A stretch of DNA of 59,482 nt from DASUWK01 sp036378435. GTDB taxonomy: Bacteria > Chloroflexota > Dormibacteria > Dormibacterales > Dormibacteraceae. The first letter of the stretch is position 1, and each line of letters starts with the position of its first letter. Below are positions 49,481-57,815 of the stretch, one piece after another. The position numbers and the translations under genes were made by a program. The stretch spans positions 1 to 59,482 of the forward strand of contig DASUWK010000024.1 of the NCBI GenBank assembly GCA_036378435.1, read 5' to 3'. The notes below the pieces were generated by a model that was not told the origin of the DNA, did not search any database, and was given only the letters and a program-made list of their open reading frames with translations.

Positions 49481-52117
49481 ATGACTCCTCGCGCCACGTA
49501 CCGAGTCCAGCTGCACCGCGGTTTCGGCTTCGAGGATGCCGCCGCCATCGCCGGCTACCTCGCCGAGCTCGGCGTCTCACACCTCTACTGCTCGCCCTAC
49601 CTGCAGGCCGCCGAGGGCTCGACGCACGGCTATGACGTCGTCGATCCGACGCGGATCAACGAAGAGCTGGGCGGCGCCGACGGCCATCGCAGGCTGACCG
49701 AGGCGCTGACCTCCGCCGGGCTGGGCCAGGTGCTGGACATCGTTCCGAACCACATGGCCATCGCCGGCCGCCAGAACCGCTGGTGGTGGGACGTGCTCGA
49801 GAACGGCCCCTCCAGCCCCTACGCCGGCTTCTTCGACGTGGACTGGGACCCGCCCGAGCACAACCTGCGGAACACGGTCAGGCTGCCGATCCTCGACGAC
49901 CACTACGGCCACGTCCTGGAGGCGGGGCGCCTGAGCGTCGAACGGCAGGGCGGCGAGTTCACCGTGCGGGCCGGCGAGCACGAGCTGCCGGTGTCGCCCG
50001 GCTCGCTGCAGATCCTGCTCGGACCGGCGGCCGAGAGCTGCGGCAGCGACGAGCTCGCCTTCCTGGCCGAGTCGTATGCCCGCCTCCCTGGGCCGCACGT
50101 GACCGACCGTCAGACCCTGCGCGTCCGTCACCGCGACAAAGAGGTGTTGAACCGCCGGCTGGCGCAGCTGATCGACAGCGAGCCTTACGTGGCCGGCTGC
50201 ATCGATCGGACGATCGAGGCCGTCAACGCCGACGGCGACCGCCTCCACCAGCTCTTGGAGCGGCAGAACTACCGCCTGGCGTTCTGGCGGACCTCCGGCT
50301 GGGAGGTCTCGTACCGCCGCTTCTTCGACATCAACTCGCTTGCCGCGCTGCGCGTCGAGGACCCGCACGTCTTCGACGAGACCCACGCCCTCGTCCTCCG
50401 GCTGGTCCGCGAAGGGGTAGTCGGCGGCCTGCGCATCGATCATCCGGACGGCCTGCGCGATCCCGAGGACTACTTCCGGCGCTTGCGCCGCGAAGCCGGC
50501 GAGACCTGGATCGTGGCCGAGAAGATCCTCAGCCCCGGCGAACGGCTGCCGCTCGATTGGCCCGTCGACGGCACGACGGGCTACGACTTCCTCAACCTGG
50601 CCGGCGGACTCTTCGTCAACCCAGCCGGGGGCGCCCCGCTGCAGGACGCGTGGGCGCAGTTCACCGGCGCGGCCGAAGACTTCGCCGAGCTGGCGCACCG
50701 CAAGAAGCACCAGGTCATCGACGACCTCCTGGCCAGCGATTTCAACCGTCTCACCGAGCAGCTGCTGCGGATCTGCGAGCACAACCGCCGGTACCGCGAC
50801 TACACGCGCCCCGAGCTCTACCGCGCGATTCGGGAGGCGGCCGCCTGCCTGCCCGTCTACCGCACCTACGCGAGCCCGGAGCGCGGCACGATCTCCGACG
50901 CCGACCGGGCCGCGCTCGACAAGGCGTTCGAAGAGGCCGCCGCGCGCCAGCCGGACCTCGATCCTGAGCTGCTCGACTTCCTGCATCGAGTCCTCGCCCT
51001 CGAGGAGCGGGGGGCGCTCGAGGAGGACCTCGCGGAACGCTTCCAGCAGACCAGCGGACCCACCGTGGCCAAGGGGGTCGAAGACACCGCGTTCTACGCG
51101 CACCTCCGGCTGGTGGCGCTGAACGAGGTGGGGGGCGACCCCGAACGGTTTGGCGTCGCGCCCGAGGAGTTTCACGCCGCCGGCACGGCAGCCGCGGCGG
51201 AATGGCCGGCCGCGATGGTGGCGTCGAGCACGCACGACACCAAGCGGTCGGAGGATGTCCGTGCCCGTCTCTACCTGCTCAGCGAGATGCCGGGCGAATG
51301 GGCCGCGGCCACCGCTCGTTGGGCCGAGCTCAACGAGCGCCACCGTGTCGGCGGCCTGCCGGACCGCGGCGCCGAGTACCTCCTCTACCAGACGCTGGTC
51401 GGGGCCCACCCGCTGCCCTGCGACCGCGCCCAGCAGTACATGCTCAAGGCGGTCCGCGAGGCCAAGGAGCACACGTCGTGGTCGCGACCCGACGAGGATT
51501 ACGAGGCGGCGCTGGCTGCGTTCGTCGCGGGGATCCTGGGCGACGCGGAGTTCACCGGCGACCTCGACCGATTCGTCGCCCCGCTGGTCGAGCCAGGCCG
51601 CGGGAACTCACTGGCCATCAAGCTGCTGACGCTGACCGCACCTGGGGTGCCGGACGTCTACCAGGGCAGCGAGCTCTGGGACCTCAGCCTGGTCGACCCT
51701 GACAACCGCCGCCCGGTGGACTATTCGCTCCGCCGCCGGCTTCTCTCGGATATCGGCACGCTCAGCGTCGCGGACGTCGTCCGCCGAGCTGACGAGGGCC
51801 TGCCCAAGCTGCTCGTCGTCCAGCGCGCGCTGCAGCTCCGGCGCGACCGGCCGCAGGCCTTCGCCGGTGGCTATGAGGCGCTGGCCGCGACCGGTTCTCG
51901 CGCAGGCCACGTGGTCGCGTTCTGCCGCGGCGGCGAGGTCGTGACCGCCGTGCCGCGCCTTTCGCTGAGCCGAGGTGACGGCTGGGGCGACACGTCGCTG
52001 CTGCTGCCGCCCGGCCGCTGGACCGACGTCTTCTCCGGCGCGCGGTGGGAGGCAGGCGTTTCCGTAGGCTCGCTCTTGCATGAGTTCCCGGTCGCCCTCC
52101 TCGCTCGCGGCGACTGA
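49481..52117 (+). CDS. treY: Maltooligosyl trehalose synthase
   Basis: The 878-residue product starts with PRATYRVQLHRGFGFEDAA and SHLYCSPYLQA, followed by GSTHGYDVVDPTRINEELGG, the TreY-specific N-terminus. Other GH13 motifs are VLDIVPNHMAI, the nucleophile GGLRIDHPDGL, the acid WIVAEKIL and SSTHDTKRSEDVRARL. TreY converts the reducing end of a maltodextrin to a trehalose linkage. The start ATG is chosen for homology. The end overlaps treZ by 38 nt. Confidence 0.96.
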   Translation: MTPRATYRVQLHRGFGFEDAAAIAGYLAELGVSHLYCSPYLQAAEGSTHGYDVVDPTRINEELGGADGHRRLTEALTSAGLGQVLDIVPNHMAIAGRQNRWWWDVLENGPSSPYAGFFDVDWDPPEHNLRNTVRLPILDDHYGHVLEAGRLSVERQGGEFTVRAGEHELPVSPGSLQILLGPAAESCGSDELAFLAESYARLPGPHVTDRQTLRVRHRDKEVLNRRLAQLIDSEPYVAGCIDRTIEAVNADGDRLHQLLERQNYRLAFWRTSGWEVSYRRFFDINSLAALRVEDPHVFDETHALVLRLVREGVVGGLRIDHPDGLRDPEDYFRRLRREAGETWIVAEKILSPGERLPLDWPVDGTTGYDFLNLAGGLFVNPAGGAPLQDAWAQFTGAAEDFAELAHRKKHQVIDDLLASDFNRLTEQLLRICEHNRRYRDYTRPELYRAIREAAACLPVYRTYASPERGTISDADRAALDKAFEEAAARQPDLDPELLDFLHRVLALEERGALEEDLAERFQQTSGPTVAKGVEDTAFYAHLRLVALNEVGGDPERFGVAPEEFHAAGTAAAAEWPAAMVASSTHDTKRSEDVRARLYLLSEMPGEWAAATARWAELNERHRVGGLPDRGAEYLLYQTLVGAHPLPCDRAQQYMLKAVREAKEHTSWSRPDEDYEAALAAFVAGILGDAEFTGDLDRFVAPLVEPGRGNSLAIKLLTLTAPGVPDVYQGSELWDLSLVDPDNRRPVDYSLRRRLLSDIGTLSVADVVRRADEGLPKLLVVQRALQLRRDRPQAFAGGYEALAATGSRAGHVVAFCRGGEVVTAVPRLSLSRGDGWGDTSLLLPPGRWTDVFSGARWEAGVSVGSLLHEFPVALLARGD

Positions 52118-53570
52118 CCTCGACATCTGGGCGCCGCACGCCGGCCGTGTCGACGTCGAGGTCGAAGGCGGCGGGGAGCTGAAACACGGCACCCGGTACG
52201 CGATCCGCCTGGACGGCGACGACCCCCTGCCCGACCCGCGCTCGCCCTGGCAGCCCGACGGTGTCCACGCATACTCGGCGTGGGTCGACCACTCGCTCTT
52301 CGAATGGCACGACGCCGGCTGGGCGGCGGGCACGCTCGCCGACCAAGTCTTCTACGAGCTCCACACAGGGACCTTCTCGGCGAGCGCTGACTTCGACGGC
52401 GTCATCGGCCGGCTCGATCACCTGCTTGAGCTCGGGATCACGGCGATCGAGCTGATGCCGGTGGCCGAGTTCGCCGGGGCTCGGGGTTGGGGTTACGAGG
52501 GCGTCCAGCTGTTCGCGCCGCACCACGCCTACGGCGGCCCGGACGGGCTCAAGCGCCTGGTCGACGCCTGCCACGCGCGCGGCCTGGCCGTCGTGCTGGA
52601 CGTCGTCTACAACCACCTCGGTCCCGAGGGGAACTACCTGCCGCGCTTCGGGCCGTACCTGACGGACAGTCACCAGACGGCGTGGGGCAGCGCCTTCAAC
52701 TTCGATGGGCCGAACTCGGCCGAGGTGCGCCGGTTCGTGGTCGACAACGCCGTCATGTGGCTGCGCGACTACCACCTGGACGGCCTTCGGCTCGATGCGG
52801 TGCACGCCATCTTCGACGACAGCCCGATCCACATCCTGGCCGAGCTGGCGGCCGCGGTCCGGCAGCTGGAGAGGCCGCGGTGGCTGATCGCCGAGTGCAA
52901 CTACCTGGAACCGAAGCTGGTCGGCGAGTACGGCCTCGACGCGCAGTGGGACGACGCCTTCCACCACGCCCTCCACGCCTATGTCACCGGTGAGCGCCAG
53001 GGCTACTACGCGCCGTTCGGCTCGCTGCCGGACGTCGAGCGAGCGCTACGCCGCGGCTCGGGCCGGCTGGTGGACTTCGCGCAGAACCACGACCAGGTCG
53101 GCAATCGCGCTCAGGGGGATCGCCTCTCGGCGACGCTGTCGCCGGGCCTCCTGCGGTGCGTCGCGGCCGTCGTCCTGGCGGGGCCCGGCGTGCCCCTGCT
53201 GTTCCAGGGCGAGGAGTGGGGCGCGTCGACGCCGTTCCAGTTCTTCTGCGACCACAGCGATCCGCAGATCCGAAGCGCCACGACGGCCGGAAGGATCCGC
53301 GAGCTGGCCACGTTCGGCTCCGCGGCAGCGGAGGTGCCTGACCCGGAGGACGTGGCCACCTGGGAGCGCTCCCGGCTCGACTGGTCGGAGCTGGAGCGGT
53401 CTGAGCACGCCCGGCTGTTCGAGTGGTACCGCGAGCTCGTCAAGCTGCGGCCTCTGCTGAAGGAAACGCCGGCCATCACAGTCGACGGAGGCCGCCTGGT
53501 GATCGCACGGCCGGGCCTCACCGTGGTCTGCGACTTCGCGAACGGGGAAGTTCAGCTGCAGAAAACTTGA
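52080..53570 (+). CDS. treZ: Maltooligosyltrehalose trehalohydrolase
   Basis: The 496-residue product opens with a shortened CBM48 region (LDIWAPHAGRVDVEV, then LPDPRSPWQPDGVHA), 60-80 residues shorter than most TreZ proteins and lacking the GWW segment. The GH13 core has TFSASADFDGVIGRLDHL, the Asp nucleophile in GLRLDAVHAI, the acid in LIAECNYL and QNHDQVGNRAQGDRL. TreZ releases trehalose from the TreY product. It overlaps treY by 38 nt, so translation is coupled. Trehalose is a compatible solute in dry soils. Confidence 0.94.
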   Translation: MSSRSPSSLAATDLDIWAPHAGRVDVEVEGGGELKHGTRYAIRLDGDDPLPDPRSPWQPDGVHAYSAWVDHSLFEWHDAGWAAGTLADQVFYELHTGTFSASADFDGVIGRLDHLLELGITAIELMPVAEFAGARGWGYEGVQLFAPHHAYGGPDGLKRLVDACHARGLAVVLDVVYNHLGPEGNYLPRFGPYLTDSHQTAWGSAFNFDGPNSAEVRRFVVDNAVMWLRDYHLDGLRLDAVHAIFDDSPIHILAELAAAVRQLERPRWLIAECNYLEPKLVGEYGLDAQWDDAFHHALHAYVTGERQGYYAPFGSLPDVERALRRGSGRLVDFAQNHDQVGNRAQGDRLSATLSPGLLRCVAAVVLAGPGVPLLFQGEEWGASTPFQFFCDHSDPQIRSATTAGRIRELATFGSAAAEVPDPEDVATWERSRLDWSELERSEHARLFEWYRELVKLRPLLKETPAITVDGGRLVIARPGLTVVCDFANGEVQLQKT

Positions 53571-53577
53571 TAGCGGC

Positions 53578-53607
53578 TTGTTCGAAGTCCTACATTCTTG
53601 CTATCAT
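53578..53607 (+). promoter_or_regulatory. Promoter of the small protein gene
   Basis: TTGTTC (53578-53583), an 18-nt spacer and TATCAT (53602-53607) lie just after the treZ stop. An AAGGAGG sequence (53614-53620) follows, but it is about 21 nt from the ATG at 53642, which is longer than usual. Confidence 0.45.
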
Positions 53608-53641
53608 GTTTGCCAAGGAGGCTGATCCGACACCAGAAACG

Positions 53642-53869
53642 ATGTACCAGTTCCCAAGTGACCCGCCACGCTGGATCAGCCCCCGCCGGACGCCACGTCC
53701 GGCCGCGCTGGCCTTCCGGCCCTCGGCGCCCCAAGACAAGCGGCAGGACAAGCGGGTGCCCGATCTCCAGTCCCAGCTCGAAGGGATCTTCGACGCCGTC
53801 TGGGCCGCCGAGGCCAACTGGCGCTTCGACGATCGCCTCGACCAGGCCCTGGCCAACCGCCCCGACTGA
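53642..53869 (+). CDS. Small protein of unknown function
   Basis: The product is about 75 residues. It has a Pro/Arg-rich N-terminal half (DPPRWISPRRTPRP) and an acidic amphipathic C-terminal helix (LEGIFDAVWAAEANWRFDDRLDQAL). An upstream in-frame ATG at 53606 overlaps the putative -10 box, so 53642 is preferred. I recognise no family. The clear promoter and Shine-Dalgarno-like sequence support expression. It follows treYZ but need not be functionally linked. Confidence 0.5.
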   Translation: MYQFPSDPPRWISPRRTPRPAALAFRPSAPQDKRQDKRVPDLQSQLEGIFDAVWAAEANWRFDDRLDQALANRPD

Positions 53870-53890
53870 GTCCGCGTCAACCGGCTGAGC

Positions 53891-54583
53891 TCAGCCGGCT
53901 GATGGCACCTCAGCCCTCAGGTGCAGCACGCCCGCCTCGACGGTCACCCGCTGGGCGAAGTCGAAGCGATCGACCGCCAGAGCCAGGTCCAGGTCCTGCC
54001 TGGGAAAGCCCGGCACGGAGCCGTCGGCCAGCAGCGCGTAGCGCTCGCTGCGCCGGATGCGCTCGACCGCCGAATCCGAGTCCGCAGGCTCGCCGAGCAG
54101 GAGCGCGCGCAGCAGCTCTGCGCAGGCCGCGTCCTCGACATGGTCCGTGGCGCCCGTCGTGACCAGCGTGACCAGGTCAGGCCGCAGGTGCCGCACCGCC
54201 GCGGCGGTCGCGCCGGCGACGACCAGGCTCGCCGCCATGACGACGTCCGCAGATTCGGCCGCGGCAGCCGCGCCCTGGGTGCCGGCGCTGGTGCGCTGGA
54301 CCAAGGTTCGGCCGCGCCAGTCGAGCTCCGCGACCTGGGCGGGCGAGTTGCTGATGGGGATGCCGGGAATCGGCTTGCCGTCGACCTCGGCCGAGACGAC
54401 AGCGTTTGGAACCTGCCGCGCCAGCTCCACCGCGTCGTCGACGTCGCGCACCAGCAGGCACTCCGCCGCTCCGCCCGCGAGCGCGTACGCGCTGACCGTG
54501 AAAGCTCGGAAGACGTCGATCACGACGGCGACGCCGCGAGCGCGGGCGGCGCCTTCGAGGCCCGGCTGGACGATGACCTCCAC
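53891..54583 (-). CDS. ComB-family 2-phosphosulfolactate phosphatase-like protein
   Basis: The 230-residue product has the ComB core VVIDVFRAFTVSAYALAGGA, the central GIPISNSP and the LVQRTSAGTQG loop, followed by SLVVAGATAAAV. ComB is a Mg-dependent acid phosphatase first known from coenzyme M synthesis; bacterial homologues have unknown substrates. The GTG start lies 2 nt after the stop of the upstream cyclodeaminase-like gene, so the two form an operon. Confidence 0.88.
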   Translation of the reverse strand: MEVIVQPGLEGAARARGVAVVIDVFRAFTVSAYALAGGAAECLLVRDVDDAVELARQVPNAVVSAEVDGKPIPGIPISNSPAQVAELDWRGRTLVQRTSAGTQGAAAAAESADVVMAASLVVAGATAAAVRHLRPDLVTLVTTGATDHVEDAACAELLRALLLGEPADSDSAVERIRRSERYALLADGSVPGFPRQDLDLALAVDRFDFAQRVTVEAGVLHLRAEVPSAG

Positions 54584-54585
54584 GC

Positions 54586-55488
54586 CTAGATCGTGACGGT
54601 CGTGCCCACTCCCTCGGCCAGCGCGCGGTCGTAGACCAGGCGCGCGGCGCAGGCGTCCTCGACCGCGTGGCCGACCGACTTGTAGACGGTCACCTCCTCC
54701 GGCGAGCGCCGGCCGGGCCTCCGGCCGCTCAGCACGTCGCCCAGCTCGCTGGCCGCGGCGGGGTCCAGGCCCTTCAGCTCAGGCGCCCCGGCGGGCGGCG
54801 CCTGGAACGTGACCCTCGTCTCGACGAAGAGCCTGGCGGTCTTGACGAGCGGCACGGGCAGCTCGCCGCGGCCCCGTATCGAGCCGCCGACCGAGTTGAC
54901 GTGCATGCCCGCGGTGATCCACTCGGGTTCGACGACCGGCTCCTCCGCGTCGGTGCAGCAACAGACGATGTCGGCGCCGCGGACGGCATCCGCGAAGGAG
55001 TCGCCCCGGCTGCGCGTCGCGACGCGGATGTCGGCGAAGCCGAGGTGGGTGCCGAAGATCTCCTGGTGCCAGCGGCCCTGGACGCCGCCACCGAGGATTG
55101 CGACAGTCCTGGCGTCGGGCCTGGCCAGGAGTCGCGTCGCCACGGCGCTCCCCGCCGCGGTGCGCACGGCGGTGATGTGGGTCCCGTCGAGTAGGGCGAG
55201 CGGCCTTCCGTTGGCCTCGTCGAAAAGCGCGATCAGCGCTTGGTGCGAAGGCAGGCCGTGCTCGTGGTTGCCCGGGAAGACTGCGACGAGCTTGGTCTCG
55301 AGGGTGCCCGGCAGCCAGGCTGGCATGACGCCGAGCAGCCCGTCGGGCGTCAAAGAGGCGGTGCGCGGCGGCACCGAGACCCCACCGCTGCTGGTGGCGA
55401 TAAACGCCTTCTCGAGGGCGCCCAAGAGGACCCCGATGTCGAGCAGCCTTTCGACCTCGGAACGCGACAAGACGAGAAGGTCAGCCAT
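54586..55488 (-). CDS. Ornithine cyclodeaminase/mu-crystallin-family dehydrogenase
   Basis: The product is 300 residues from the ATG at 55488. It shows LETKLVAVFPGN with the active-site Lys, LLDGTHITAVRTAAGSAVAT, the NAD loop VAILGGGVQG, and HVNSVGGS. Family members are ornithine cyclodeaminases, alanine dehydrogenases or ketimine reductases; the motifs do not separate these. TTATCT stands 9 nt before the ATG. The ComB-like gene follows almost directly. Confidence 0.88.
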   Translation of the reverse strand: MADLLVLSRSEVERLLDIGVLLGALEKAFIATSSGGVSVPPRTASLTPDGLLGVMPAWLPGTLETKLVAVFPGNHEHGLPSHQALIALFDEANGRPLALLDGTHITAVRTAAGSAVATRLLARPDARTVAILGGGVQGRWHQEIFGTHLGFADIRVATRSRGDSFADAVRGADIVCCCTDAEEPVVEPEWITAGMHVNSVGGSIRGRGELPVPLVKTARLFVETRVTFQAPPAGAPELKGLDPAAASELGDVLSGRRPGRRSPEEVTVYKSVGHAVEDACAARLVYDRALAEGVGTTVTI

Positions 55489-55497
55489 CAGCCGCGA

Positions 55498-55504
55498 AGA
55501 TAAT
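55498..55504. promoter_or_regulatory. Shared divergent -10 element
   Basis: AGATAAT is read as TTATCT on the minus strand, 9 nt before the cyclodeaminase-like ATG. On the plus strand it is read as GATAAT, 4 nt before the cupin ATG at 55509. Both mRNAs would have little or no leader. Confidence 0.45.
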
Positions 55505-55508
55505 GCCG

Positions 55509-55832
55509 ATGGCCGACGCCCATCCACCTTTCGGCTGGGAGCAGATCGCCGATTCCGGCGCGCTGCGCGTGGTCGGGATCCGGCTGAAACCCGGGCAGCG
55601 GGTGCCGGAGCACCGGACGGCCATCCCCGCGGCGCTGATCGTCACCGAGGGCGAGCTGCTCTACAGCGAGGGCGAGTCGCGCGGCTCGGTGGCGGCCGGC
55701 GAGCTGCTGCTGATCAACCCCGGTGAGCGGCACTCCTACTGGGCCGAGGTGGCGACCGGCGCCTACATCGTCTATGCGGGCCTGCCGGGGGCGCGTCATC
55801 GCCCCTGGGCGCTGAGGCGCCGCCAAACGTAG
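55509..55832 (+). CDS. Small cupin-domain protein
   Basis: The 107-residue product is a single cupin barrel with LKPGQRVPEHRTAIPAALIVTEGEL, GSVAAGELLLINPGERHSYWA and a final strand. Metal ligands are probably His (EHR) and His (ERHSY); the first cupin motif lacks a second His. The fold serves sensors, isomerases and dioxygenases. An ATG at 55503 lies within the -10 box, so the ATG at 55509 is preferred. Confidence 0.85.
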   Translation: MADAHPPFGWEQIADSGALRVVGIRLKPGQRVPEHRTAIPAALIVTEGELLYSEGESRGSVAAGELLLINPGERHSYWAEVATGAYIVYAGLPGARHRPWALRRRQT

Positions 55833-55842
55833 CATCCGGAGC

Positions 55843-56733
55843 GTGAAGGCCCTGCTCAGCCGGCTGCAGAAGACCTTCGTGGTCCGCCTGCTCATGGCCT
55901 ACGGAAATTCGCAGGCGAGCAACTACGCGTCCGTAGTCGCCTTCAACGCGTTCGTAACCATGTTTCCGCTGATCCTGGGCGTATTGGCGGTGCTCGGCCT
56001 GGTGCTGCGGAGCCACGGCCTGGAAGGGCACGTCGAGAGCTCGATCATCAGTTTCTTCCCGGATCAGACGACCCAGGAAAACGTGCTTAAAGCCTTGCGC
56101 GGGGTCAAAGAGGACGCCGGCCTCCTGGGGCTCGCGTCGCTGGCCGGCCTGCTCTGGACCGGGACCAACTTCTTCGCCGCGCTGGAGTTCGCGCTGGACC
56201 AGGTCTACGGGATCAAGACGCGATCGCTGGTGCCACAGCGGCTGATGGCGCTAGGGATGCTGCTGGCTTTCGTGGTCGCGATGCTGGTCTCAGTCGGCGC
56301 GAGCGCGCTGGTCGCCTTCCTGCCCGCCGTTCCCTTCGTCGGGGTGCTTGTGGGCGCCGGCGTGATGATCGCGCTCCTGCTGCTGGTCTACTGGGTCGTG
56401 CCGAACCGCGAGCAGAGCTGGGCCGAGGTGTGGCCCGGGGCTCTGCTGGCCGGGGTTCTGATCGAGATCCTGACCCTGGTCTGGCCGCTCTACGCGGACC
56501 TCATGCACGGGTTCAACACCTATGGCCAGACCTTCGGGCTCTTCTTCCTGCTCGCGACCTGGCTCTATCTGCTGAGCCAGCTGATACTGCTCGGCGCGGT
56601 CCTCAACCACATGCGGCTACATGGGGAGCCCGTTCCAGAGCCGAAGCTGCCGCCCGCGCGAGCCGTCGACGAGGATGCTGAGCGTCGCGGTGTCGAGCTC
56701 CAGCAGGCCCGCCGCCCCCGTCCCCAGGCCTAA
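55843..56733 (+). CDS. YihY/BrkB-family membrane protein
   Basis: The 296-residue product has six membrane spans and the family features NSQASNYASVVAFNAFVTMFP at the first span, LLWTGTNFFAALEFALDQVYG, the YWVVPNREQSW loop and the last span TYGQTFGLFFLLATWLYLLSQLILLGA. It is a polytopic membrane protein of unknown function. The GTG start lies 7 nt after TAGCAT. The last 117 nt overlap the convergent histidine phosphatase, so its hydrophilic tail is encoded opposite a conserved enzyme. Confidence 0.9.
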   Translation: MKALLSRLQKTFVVRLLMAYGNSQASNYASVVAFNAFVTMFPLILGVLAVLGLVLRSHGLEGHVESSIISFFPDQTTQENVLKALRGVKEDAGLLGLASLAGLLWTGTNFFAALEFALDQVYGIKTRSLVPQRLMALGMLLAFVVAMLVSVGASALVAFLPAVPFVGVLVGAGVMIALLLLVYWVVPNREQSWAEVWPGALLAGVLIEILTLVWPLYADLMHGFNTYGQTFGLFFLLATWLYLLSQLILLGAVLNHMRLHGEPVPEPKLPPARAVDEDAERRGVELQQARRPRPQA

Positions 56734-57180
56734 CCAGGCGACTGCGACCGCGCGCAGCACGTGACCGTGCGCGAAGGCCAGCACGCGGCCACCTCGGGCG
56801 GCGGCCAGCTCGGTGAAGCTCGTGGCTCGCGCCAGCACCTGGTCCGGAGACTCACCGCCCGGGCACCCGTCGCGAAAGAGCTGCCACCCGGGGTTCAGCT
56901 CCTCGATCTGGGCGCTGGTCAGGCCCTCGTAGTCGCCATAGTCGAACTCACGGAGCAGGTCGGTGCGCTCGGCGCCGGCGAACCCGGCCAGCTCGGCTGT
57001 CTGCTCGGCCCGCCGCAGCGGACTGGTGAAGACGGACGTGAACTCACGGCCGGCCACGATCGTCCCCAGCTCGCGGGCGCGCGCCTCGCCGGCCGGCAGG
57101 AGAGGCAGGTCGGTGCGGCCGGTGTGACGGCCGCTTTCGCTCCACTCGGTCGCCCCGTGGCGAGCTAGCCACAGCTCAAT
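56617..57180 (-). CDS. Histidine phosphatase family protein with non-canonical start
   Basis: The product is about 187 residues. The catalytic RHG (IELWLARHGATEWSESGRHTG) and TDLPLLPAGEARARELG lie upstream of the first ATG-like codon at 57057, so the gene must begin further upstream. The only plausible candidate next to the family start is ATT at 57180 (or CTG at 57174); no ATG, GTG or TTG is in frame between the preceding stop and RHG. Other motifs are SPLRRAEQTAEL, REFDYGDYEGL, GGESPDQV and FAHGHVLRAVA with the second His. It may act on sugar phosphates or alpha-ribazole phosphate. It follows the GGDEF-like gene by 10 nt. Confidence 0.85.
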   Translation of the reverse strand: MELWLARHGATEWSESGRHTGRTDLPLLPAGEARARELGTIVAGREFTSVFTSPLRRAEQTAELAGFAGAERTDLLREFDYGDYEGLTSAQIEELNPGWQLFRDGCPGGESPDQVLARATSFTELAAARGGRVLAFAHGHVLRAVAVAWLGLGTGAAGLLELDTATLSILVDGSRGRQLRLWNGLPM

Positions 57181-57190
57181 GTCCGGCGAG

Positions 57191-57775
57191 CTAGCGGCCG
57201 AGGAGCTCGGGCCTCCCGCTGCGCAGGCTGGCGGCCGCCGCCTCGATCACCGCACCACCCCTGATCCGGTGGCCGGGCAGGACGCAGACCAGGCCGACCG
57301 CGGCCTCGCCCTTGCCGTTCAGCTCGGTGTTGACCGCGCCGTGGACGCGGTTGGCCGCGTTGCCCGTCCCGCCGATGTCCGTGTCCGGCAGCACCGCGAG
57401 GAGCTGCGGCGGCTTCCGCGAGAGGACGCCAGGCGTGTCCACGTCCCGCAGGGTGCCGGCCACGGCTTGAGCCATCGCCTTGAGGACGTCTTCCGCGGCG
57501 TCGTCGCGCGACGGCTTGCCCTCGACCAGCAGGACTCCGAGATTGCGGCCGTAACGGTGAGCTCGGGCCAGCTCGTCCTCGAGCACCGGCCGGATGAAGC
57601 GTTCGTTGAAGAGCCCGGTCGCGCGATCGACGATGTGGAGCGGCTGCGCCTCGGGGTCGTCCGCGCGGACGCCGCAGGATGGGCAGAACGCGGCTCCCGC
57701 TGGCATCGGCGACCCACAGGCCGGGCAGGGCGGGGCATCTCCGGGTCGCCGGCGGATGAGATCGGACACCGGCAT
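57191..57775 (-). CDS. Zinc-ribbon protein with degenerate GGDEF-like domain
   Basis: The 194-residue product has an N-terminal zinc ribbon (CPACGSPM...FCPSCGVR, Cys about 17-36). A GGDEF-like fold then follows: DRATGLFNERFIRPVLEDELARAHRYGRNLGVLLVE, LRDVDTPGVLSRKPPQLLAVLP, DTDIGGTGNAANRV. The signature loop at the GGDEF position is gone (VLSRKPPQ), so it should not make c-di-GMP; it may bind a nucleotide or another protein. The ATG lies 7 nt after TACGAT. The histidine phosphatase follows in the same transcript. Confidence 0.8.
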   Translation of the reverse strand: MPVSDLIRRRPGDAPPCPACGSPMPAGAAFCPSCGVRADDPEAQPLHIVDRATGLFNERFIRPVLEDELARAHRYGRNLGVLLVEGKPSRDDAAEDVLKAMAQAVAGTLRDVDTPGVLSRKPPQLLAVLPDTDIGGTGNAANRVHGAVNTELNGKGEAAVGLVCVLPGHRIRGGAVIEAAAASLRSGRPELLGR

Positions 57776-57782
57776 CGAATGG

Positions 57783-57788
57783 ATCGTA
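57783..57788 (-). promoter_or_regulatory. -10 box of the zinc-ribbon GGDEF-like gene
   Basis: TACGAT on the minus strand ends 7 nt before the ATG at 57775, again a leaderless arrangement. Confidence 0.45.
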
Positions 57789-57815
57789 TCAGCGGCCCGC
57801 GGGACTGCTGACCGG

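Noticed and set aside
49577..51472. Minus-strand open frame of about 630 codons opposite treY
   Set aside because: It is a shadow frame opposite an unmistakable treY, with no homology or start signals.
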